A stretch of 36,692 nt of DNA from a virus: positions 1 through 36,692 of the IMG/VR virus record IMGVR_UViG_3300003702_000022; one strand, given 5' to 3'. Positions 31,498 to 36,692 of the stretch are shown piece after piece. Positions within the stretch are counted from its first letter, which is position 1. Every line of letters begins with the position of its first letter. Made by a program: the position numbers and the translations under genes. A model generated the notes under the pieces. That model saw only the letters and a list, made by a program, of their open reading frames with translations, did no database searches and had not been told where the DNA came from.

Positions 31498-33939
31498 CTA
31501 CTCCTTGGATAAATCTCGTGCGGCCTTGATGGCGACCTCAGCGATCTTAGTTGCTGTGCGTGCGCCTTCGGCGGCATCCTTGGCCGTCCGATCACGCTCC
31601 TTCGCACTGAGCTTTTTCTCTTCCATCTGGGAAGTCACGTCCAACTTGGAGATATCACTCGTGAGTTCCAGTACGGACTTCAGGGTGGCTGTCTCCTTGT
31701 TGGCTGCAATGCGCTCCCTCTCGATGGCATTCCTCATCTTGGCCTTCTCCAGATCTGCGGCGATCTTGGCGGCATCCGCCTTGGATCGCTCATCGATCTG
31801 AGCCTTCTTGAGTTCGAGTTCGCGCTCCTGCTGCTGAATGACCGGATCCTTCATCTTCTCCATCTGCTCTTCTAGTTCCGCTTCCGCAACGTCTCGTCCA
31901 AGCAACCTTGCGGCTGCCTCGGCAACGAGCCCGGAGAGGCGAACCTCGATGTCCTTGGGCAGCGGTTCGTCCGGAGGCGGAAGCTGTACGCCCAGTTCCT
32001 GTTCGATCTTTCCTCGGTAAAGGAATGCCAAGTGTTCCATGACATGGGAAGAAAGTTCTCCCTCGATGGCCTTTGCCTTCGGAGAGCGTTCGATCATCTC
32101 GATGATCTTGGGATCTTCCGCAGCCGACATATGAACCTGAATGTGTGCCTCGTGATCCTGCCAGAGGTACGCCTTCACCGGATCTCCAGTCAATATGTTC
32201 ATGTTCTCCGATACCGGATCCAACGCCTTGATGTCGTCCTCTGTGGGAACTATCTCGTCCGCGTCAGGAATTCCCAGAACCTGCAACATCTGCCGATGCA
32301 GAAGCGAGAGTTCGTATAGCTGGGGAGCGGTACTTGCCAACTGGAGAGCCGCTTGGTACTGCATAATCCGCTGGGCCATGGTAGAGGAATTCGGATCGCT
32401 AACCGGGACCACATCGATCTTATCATCGAAGTCCTCCGCCTTGACTACTTCCGTTCCGTCTACCTCCCACTCGTAATCTTCGGGAAGGTAGTCACGAATG
32501 ATCCCCGATAGGATCTTGAATTCCTTCTTCATTGAGTAATGAATGCGTGCTTGAATTGCATTCATCACCTTCATGGAACGCTCGATAATCGCCAGCGTTG
32601 TCCCAACTGGAGCGTTCTGATTCATGTCCGCCACCTTCATATCGGTGATCGACGCAAATCTCCTCCCCTCCTCCACGATGTTCTGCAACAACTGGTGCAA
32701 TACGTTGGAGGGTTCCTTGTACGGTAGGAAGGTAATGTTGTCGCTGATCGCTCCGCCGGGAACATCTACATCGCGAAACTCTCCCGGCATGATCGGAGAG
32801 TCGTCCCCCTTGATTCGGAGTCCCCGGGCCTTCAGGCCGCCCGGTAGGTTCGAGAGAGTTCCCGCATCGACAAGCTGTCGTAGAAGTGAGGTTGCTGATT
32901 TTGCGATCCCTCCGATCAAGTGAATCAAGCCGAAGCCATAGAAACCAAACCCCGGCAGGTATTCGTAGTGGACAAAGTGCTGGACGACGTAGGGAAGCGC
33001 AATCTCAGTAGGCTCCCCGTCCTTCGTATCCTCGAACCCCGTTAGATCCCAGTCCGCATGGACTTCCAAGAGGGTGTATCGATCATCGTTGTCATACGAC
33101 GGTGAATCTCCTGTGAGTTCGTCGTACTTCTCTTGGATATCTCCATGATCCGGGTAGGGCTGGCTTATATCTACATCCAAGTAGAGACCGGACACCTGCA
33201 ACTTTCGGATCTGGTTCTTGCTCATCTTCATTACATGAGTAATGCGCTCCGCCATTTCCAAGGAGGGAGCGCCGTAGGAAAAAACCACCAGATCTTCTGC
33301 CGGAATGAACATTGAGCAAGGACGGCCCATGCTTGGATCCCAGTAGACCTTTCGGAAGGCACTTCCTGCCAACGGCAGGTTGAAGAGCATCTTCTCGGTC
33401 TCGGATCGGTACTCGTTCATTTCCTCCGTGATCAGGTAGTTCATGTACTCCTTCACACGGATCGCTTGCTTTTCCTTCTTTTCGGTCATCTTCCCAATGA
33501 TCTCGGTCTTTACGGGACCGGCATTGGGAAAGATCTCGCTGATGGTCTGCGACTGGAATCGGACCACCGCTTCAGTCAACACGGGGTGAACCACTCCGCA
33601 CGCACCGGGCCACGGTGTCGTGCGATCTTGAATCTTGAGACCTAACTGATCCAACCCCTTTATGTAGGTTCGTTCCCAATCTTGCCGGGAATTACGATCC
33701 GCAAGAAAACTTCCGATCAGTTCACTCGCCATGTGCCGCAGGCATTTCTCGTCACAGTACTCAGCGAGATTGGAGTCGAACGGAATATCATCAGGAACGC
33801 CTAGTTCCGGTTCACCGAAATCAATGATCATCGCACCGTCGCCTACGGGACCGGACTCCGCAATCGTGATCTCGATGGGAGACTCCTTCTCCTCAAGGAG
33901 AGATTGCGCGAGCGGACTCATGGGACGTTCGATTGCCAT
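31498..33939 (-). CDS. Portal protein (P22 gp1-like)
   Basis: 813 aa, ATG start with AGGA 8 nt upstream. Conserved portal elements include WERTYIKGLDQLG (88-100), DRTTPWPGACGVVHPVLTEAVVRFQSQTISEIFP (105-138), VKEYMNYLITEEMNEYRSETEKML, LAGSAFRKVYWDP, the wing/clip region LPYVVQHFVHYEYLPGFGFYGFGLIHLIGGIAKSATSLLRQLVDAGTLSNLPGG and NAPVGTTLAIIERSMKVMNAIQARIHYSMKKEF. The C-terminal 130 residues (from about 685) are a long Lys/Glu/Ala coiled coil, as expected for the barrel of P22-like portals. It forms the dodecameric DNA channel and works with TerL immediately upstream. Confidence 0.92.
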   Translation of the reverse strand: MAIERPMSPLAQSLLEEKESPIEITIAESGPVGDGAMIIDFGEPELGVPDDIPFDSNLAEYCDEKCLRHMASELIGSFLADRNSRQDWERTYIKGLDQLGLKIQDRTTPWPGACGVVHPVLTEAVVRFQSQTISEIFPNAGPVKTEIIGKMTEKKEKQAIRVKEYMNYLITEEMNEYRSETEKMLFNLPLAGSAFRKVYWDPSMGRPCSMFIPAEDLVVFSYGAPSLEMAERITHVMKMSKNQIRKLQVSGLYLDVDISQPYPDHGDIQEKYDELTGDSPSYDNDDRYTLLEVHADWDLTGFEDTKDGEPTEIALPYVVQHFVHYEYLPGFGFYGFGLIHLIGGIAKSATSLLRQLVDAGTLSNLPGGLKARGLRIKGDDSPIMPGEFRDVDVPGGAISDNITFLPYKEPSNVLHQLLQNIVEEGRRFASITDMKVADMNQNAPVGTTLAIIERSMKVMNAIQARIHYSMKKEFKILSGIIRDYLPEDYEWEVDGTEVVKAEDFDDKIDVVPVSDPNSSTMAQRIMQYQAALQLASTAPQLYELSLLHRQMLQVLGIPDADEIVPTEDDIKALDPVSENMNILTGDPVKAYLWQDHEAHIQVHMSAAEDPKIIEMIERSPKAKAIEGELSSHVMEHLAFLYRGKIEQELGVQLPPPDEPLPKDIEVRLSGLVAEAAARLLGRDVAEAELEEQMEKMKDPVIQQQERELELKKAQIDERSKADAAKIAADLEKAKMRNAIERERIAANKETATLKSVLELTSDISKLDVTSQMEEKKLSAKERDRTAKDAAEGARTATKIAEVAIKAARDLSKE

Positions 33940-33947
33940 ATAGCTTC

Positions 33948-35453
33948 CTAGTAATACGCCACGGCTTCACGCGGCACGAACTCATCGTTTTCATCCGACT
34001 TGAGAGTAAGGAACCCTCCCTGCCGGAATCGGATCAAGGCTTGGGTAGAAGAGTCCACCAAGTCATCATGTGCCGCGGCTCCGGGGAACCCGGCAAACTG
34101 TTCGATCACTTCCTCTGCGAACCTTTTGCGCGGCGCCCATACAATGCCAGAAGAAAACATATCCGCCACGGCATTCACCCGGGCCACCTTATCGTTGCCA
34201 CGAGAGGGACTGTACTCAGAAACCGGAATGCCCATGGCGCGTAACTCAAAGATCAATGGAGTCCCCGCGGCCTTGGACTCCACGATGCACGCATCTGGCT
34301 TCCACTGTTGATATTCCTCGTAGGCACGCTTCTTGAGTTCTGGGAACTCCATGCGTTTCTGGAAGGCATTGAGCAGGATGATATTCGTGCCCACCTCACC
34401 GCCTGCACCGGATTCGTGGGTAAAGACACCCCATGTGGTACACGCGGAATAATCCGCACGTTGCGTTTTCAGGAACGCTGTGTCCCATGATTGGATGATG
34501 AATTCACAGGGTGGGGGATCTGCCTGCTCCCACTTTCTCCACCAGTCGCGCTTGATGATCGCAGCTTCGTCAGCGGTCGGATCTTGCTGGTATTGAGCCG
34601 ACCACTTCGCAGCAGGGATCGCAGCCCGAATTTTTTCTAGTTCCTCAAGGGACCAGTATTCGGGCCATGTAGAGCGACCGGAGTCGAGGATGGCTGGGAA
34701 CTCTATGACCTCCCATTCATCACTCCCTTCCCGTTCGGTCATCGCTTGTACGAGATGCCCAGTTAGGTCGCGCTGAGACCACCGAGTCATCACCAAGCAG
34801 ATGGCTCCTCCGGGCTGGAGACGCTGCCGGGGGCCTGAGGTGTACCACTCGTAGACGCGGTCGAAGACTGCTGTATCTCCGAGTTGAGCGTCTTGTTCCG
34901 AGTGGGGATCGTCAATAATGAACAGATCCGCACCTTTGCCCGTTACGGCACCACCCACACCAATGGCGAAGTATTCTCCGCCATGGTTGGTGTTCCACCG
35001 GCCTGCGGCCTTGGAGTCGGAGCGAAGGGACACTCCGGGGAACACCTTTTTAAAATCTTCGGAACCGACAAGGTTCCGGACCTTTCTCCCGAAGCCCACG
35101 GACAGTTCTGCTGTGTGGGCGGTTTGAATGACCTTCTTATCCGGATATCTGCCCAAGAACCAAGCGGGCAGGATATACGAAGCAAACTCTGATTTTGTGT
35201 GCCGGGGCGGCATATTGATGATCAGCCGCTTGAGATCGCCGTTTACGATCCTCTCGAACGCCTCGGCCATGATCCGGTGATGCGCGCCTTCGATAAAGGC
35301 AGGCCACACGCTCCTCACGAAATCCAAGAAGTCGTTCTTGGATTTCTTCCTGGATCGAAGCTCATCGAGTCGATCCATGATATCCAGCACTTCCCGTAAC
35401 TCTTCCGCAGGAAGGTTCCCTAGCTGCGGGAGCACGGTGGCGGTACTAGACAA
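33948..35453 (-). CDS. terL: Terminase large subunit
   Basis: 501 aa, read from a TTG at 35453; no ATG precedes it in frame, and the upstream GGGGGGAT is a weak ribosome site, so the exact start is uncertain. The ATPase has Walker A at 82-89 (PPRHTKSE), Walker B at 177-182 (LFIIDD preceding PHSE) and a coupling motif at 222-225 (MTRW). The RNase H-like nuclease has acidic residues D324 (IQSWDTAF), E392 (CIVESKAAG) and D463/D464 (AHDDLVDS). It packages DNA through the portal encoded next. No terminase small subunit is recognisable in the window; it may lie to the right or be too divergent. It is the first gene of the late operon after the divergent promoter. Confidence 0.93.
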   Translation of the reverse strand: MSSTATVLPQLGNLPAEELREVLDIMDRLDELRSRKKSKNDFLDFVRSVWPAFIEGAHHRIMAEAFERIVNGDLKRLIINMPPRHTKSEFASYILPAWFLGRYPDKKVIQTAHTAELSVGFGRKVRNLVGSEDFKKVFPGVSLRSDSKAAGRWNTNHGGEYFAIGVGGAVTGKGADLFIIDDPHSEQDAQLGDTAVFDRVYEWYTSGPRQRLQPGGAICLVMTRWSQRDLTGHLVQAMTEREGSDEWEVIEFPAILDSGRSTWPEYWSLEELEKIRAAIPAAKWSAQYQQDPTADEAAIIKRDWWRKWEQADPPPCEFIIQSWDTAFLKTQRADYSACTTWGVFTHESGAGGEVGTNIILLNAFQKRMEFPELKKRAYEEYQQWKPDACIVESKAAGTPLIFELRAMGIPVSEYSPSRGNDKVARVNAVADMFSSGIVWAPRKRFAEEVIEQFAGFPGAAAHDDLVDSSTQALIRFRQGGFLTLKSDENDEFVPREAVAYY

Positions 35454-35480
35454 GGATATCCCCCCAAAGAGAACGACGAC

Positions 35481-35499
35481 GTAGCCCCCATCTGGCTAC
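35481..35499 (-). other. Hairpin in the terL leader
   Basis: 6-bp perfect stem GTAGCC / GGCTAC with a 7-nt loop, 27-45 nt upstream of the terL start. It is not followed by a T-run. It could affect translation of the late mRNA from its first gene. Confidence 0.45.
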
Positions 35500-35514
35500 A
35501 CCGCCGCAAGTCTA

Positions 35515-35557
35515 TTCATACAGTTACTTGACAGATCCGTCAAATTCATCGTTAAAT
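35515..35557. promoter_or_regulatory. Divergent sigma70-like promoter pair with face-to-face -35 boxes
   Basis: Minus strand: TTGACG (35543-35538), 17-nt spacer, TATGAA (35520-35515), driving terL and the late genes. Plus strand: TTGACA (35528-35533), 18-nt spacer, TTAAAT (35552-35557), or GTTAAA at 17 nt, driving the gene at 35615. The two -35 boxes form an inverted repeat TTGAC-n6-GTCAA, so one regulator bound there could control both directions. The minus-strand boxes match consensus better. No transcript data exist. Confidence 0.6.
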
Positions 35558-35566
35558 CATTAATGA
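35557..35566. promoter_or_regulatory. 10-bp perfect palindrome (possible operator)
   Basis: TCATTAATGA is self-complementary and lies at or just after the plus-strand -10 region, where an operator would block initiation. Short AT palindromes can arise by chance. Confidence 0.35.
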
Positions 35567-35587
35567 TGTAAAATACGCAGCAACTAC

Positions 35588-35603
35588 TGCGGCTTAAGCC
35601 GCA
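35588..35603. other. 16-bp perfect palindrome before the plus-strand gene
   Basis: TGCGGCTTAAGCCGCA is a perfect palindrome ending 11 nt before the ATG at 35615 and abutting its ribosome site (AAAGGGA). In RNA it would form a stem over the leader; in DNA it is a candidate protein-binding site. Confidence 0.6.
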
Positions 35604-35614
35604 AAGGGAAAATC

Positions 35615-35911
35615 ATGGATCAGGGCATCGGGGTTCTGATAGCTGAGATGGGATTCCCTATTGCTGCTGCTGTAGGGGTAGCTGCTGCTATCTGGGCCAT
35701 CGTCCGGTGGTTGATGACCAACCTTCACGGGGAGGTACAGGAGATTCAGGTCAAGCTGGACTCGACCCAGAAGGAGCAATACGACATTCTGGTCAAGCTT
35801 ATCGACCGTATACGAGCCCTGGAGGACAGCGTGACACGAACAGAGATCGTGGTACGGACGACTCACAACCTAGAACAGCAATGGGATCGGGTAGGGAGAT
35901 CCAAGGATTAG
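35615..35911 (+). CDS. Small membrane/coiled-coil protein, holin-like (YvrJ/UviB-type N-terminus)
   Basis: 98 aa on the plus strand, ATG with AAAGGGA about 7 nt upstream. Residues about 8-36 (LIAEMGFPIAAAVGVAAAIWAIVRWL) form one membrane helix beginning with the GFPIA element seen in YvrJ and UviB/BhlA-like holin-type proteins. Residues 38-90 are a coiled coil (GEVQEIQVKLDSTQKEQYDILVKLIDRIRALEDSVTR). Its strand differs from the late operon, and it is fed by the plus-side half of the divergent promoter. Its stop overlaps the stop of the convergent methyltransferase gene by 3 nt. A holin role is plausible but unproven. Confidence 0.72.
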   Translation: MDQGIGVLIAEMGFPIAAAVGVAAAIWAIVRWLMTNLHGEVQEIQVKLDSTQKEQYDILVKLIDRIRALEDSVTRTEIVVRTTHNLEQQWDRVGRSKD

Positions 35912-36564
35912 CCCTTATTGGCCTCATACACGGCCCTTGCGAACCCTGCGGGGGTAGCACTCCGGAAGTTCTTTCTCTGGGGACCGGGACCAGCTTTGTG
36001 GATCCTATCGTCCGGATCCCCCAATAGATGATTCCGGTACGGCTCAGGCATCACGAATCCTCCCCCGGTCCATAGGCACGTCTTCTTGGTGAAGTTATCC
36101 TCCTCGGCATAGCCTGTGTACTCGTGGGGAGAGAATGAGTAGTCAGGCTTGCGCCAGTAGGTGGATATGGTGGATACGGGGTTCTCGATCATGTAGGGAG
36201 CCCCGGAAGCCTCACAAACCTCCGCAGCGGTGGCGAATAGGGCTATGGCCTCCTCCAGTGCCCGGAGTCCCTTCCCTTTGAACCAGCGGGCTCCTGAGAC
36301 CGCTAGGTGATCACAGGGTGGAAATGCCGATATAAAGGCCACTCGGCCCTGGATATCCTCTGGTATCTCCCACCCACCACGTATATCCGCCCCGATCCTG
36401 TGGATCGGTGCATATCCGAAGTCGGCCTCATCTCTGTCCAAGCCGGGTAAATGCTGGATATCAACGATCCATGCCTCATATCCGTTCTCGGCCCATGGGA
36501 GTGCCATGGTTCCGCTGTTATCGAATAGAGATATGACGACCTTGCAGGTTTGGCTGTAATGCAT
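35908..36564 (-). CDS. Cytosine-C5 DNA methyltransferase-like protein (short)
   Basis: 218 aa, ATG start without a clear ribosome site. Motif-I-like VISLFDNSGTM (10-20) for S-adenosylmethionine, a PPC motif at 82-84 with candidate nucleophile Cys84 (SAFPPCDHLAVSGARWF), and an ENP motif at 127-129 (YMIENPVSTIS) match the C5-methyltransferase order. It is shorter than typical (often 300 aa or more), and the target-recognition part is reduced to about 70 residues (KTCLWTGGGFVMPEP...). The end RSATPAGFARAVYEA may act as the last motif. Similar short proteins occur in aquatic phages. It may modify phage DNA against restriction. Activity is inferred only. Confidence 0.78.
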   Translation of the reverse strand: MHYSQTCKVVISLFDNSGTMALPWAENGYEAWIVDIQHLPGLDRDEADFGYAPIHRIGADIRGGWEIPEDIQGRVAFISAFPPCDHLAVSGARWFKGKGLRALEEAIALFATAAEVCEASGAPYMIENPVSTISTYWRKPDYSFSPHEYTGYAEEDNFTKKTCLWTGGGFVMPEPYRNHLLGDPDDRIHKAGPGPQRKNFRSATPAGFARAVYEANKG

Positions 36565-36573
36565 TATGCATAT

Positions 36574-36588
36574 GTACGTTAAACGTAC
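36574..36588. repeat. Inverted repeat GTACGTT-A-AACGTAC
   Basis: Perfect 7-bp arms around a single A, 10 nt upstream of the methyltransferase ATG. It contains the first TTAAACGT copy of the neighbouring cluster and could be an operator of that gene. Confidence 0.7.
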
Positions 36589-36678
36589 TAATGAAGTTAA
36601 ATGTACATTTACCTTAAACGTTTAACTTAAACGTTTTATGTACAAAATTACCCCTACGGGGTAATTTAAACGTTTAAA
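36579..36678. repeat. Cluster of four TTAAACGT iteron-like copies
   Basis: TTAAACGT occurs at 36579, 36614, 36627 and 36666 within 100 bp. Copy 2 is inside the perfect palindrome TTAAACGTTTAA (36614-36625) and copy 4 inside TTTAAACGTTTAAA (36665-36678). The region is AT-rich and non-coding (36565-36692). Such spacing suits repressor operators, a phage promoter region or origin iterons; the data do not decide. The window ends here. Confidence 0.75.
36645..36667. terminator. Perfect 10-bp hairpin, possibly bidirectional terminator
   Basis: AAATTACCCC / GGGGTAATTT with a 3-nt TAC loop; the A- and T-rich arm ends can serve as T-tracts on either strand. It separates the genes at left from whatever lies right of the window. 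It overlaps the last TTAAACGT palindrome. Confidence 0.6.
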
Positions 36679-36692
36679 GATCATGCTCCCTT

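Overview
This window is the virion-morphogenesis (late) half of a tailed double-stranded DNA phage, most likely a short-tailed (podovirus-like) member of Caudoviricetes from an aquatic bacterium. The set is a terminase large subunit, a P22-type portal, a Mu gpT-like HK97-fold capsid protein, a phage GroES, P22/T7-type neck proteins and several very large 'internal virion' proteins. There is no tape-measure, tail-tube or sheath gene. Many short motifs recur in environmental marine phage genomes as I remember them; no database was consulted. I see no integrase, tRNA, insertion sequence, CRISPR array or host gene.

Layout. Nearly everything is on the minus strand and is transcribed from right to left. 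From the right edge: an iteron-like cluster with a strong hairpin (36574-36678); a short cytosine-C5-methyltransferase-like gene (-); a small membrane/coiled-coil gene on the plus strand (the only convincing plus-strand gene); and a divergent promoter whose two -35 boxes face each other (35515-35557). The late operon follows: TerL, portal, a 65-aa protein, a histone-H1-like basic protein, GroES, scaffold, a small head protein, a decoration-like protein and the major capsid protein. A terminator follows the capsid gene (26801-26846). Next comes a capsid-fibre-like gene with a second, textbook terminator (26241-26269).

The next block (26215 down to 19882) holds small structural proteins, a single-TM protein, a tiny basic protein, a protein with a DxxRH...HE...DxxNN pattern, the P22 gp4-like adaptor, a zinc ribbon, a Lys-rich protein and a second adaptor. 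It ends with a tail-associated protein and a tail fibre with a Peptidase_G2 autochaperone domain. The fibre gene is split by an apparent -1 frameshift. The block from 19882 to 16060 is a nozzle/stabilisation-like protein plus small accessory proteins. The left block (16057 to beyond the left edge) carries six large or repetitive proteins expected inside the capsid and ejected with DNA: a LysM/collagen-like protein, a 1464-aa acidic protein, a GNAT-like protein, a Gln/Ala-rich coiled-coil protein, a Pro/Gln/Met-repeat protein, and a giant (at least 2168 aa) polyvalent protein with an HELLH metallopeptidase motif, cut by the window edge.

Genes are packed tightly with many TAATG, TGATG and ATGA overlaps, which indicates translational coupling. 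The most interesting points are the shared TRTCT-headed repeat module inserted into two adjacent tail/neck genes, the frame-split tail fibre, the giant polyvalent protein, the recurring GGxV and GRGGD...TGLPE peptides across several virion proteins, and the divergent promoter and iteron regions at the right end.
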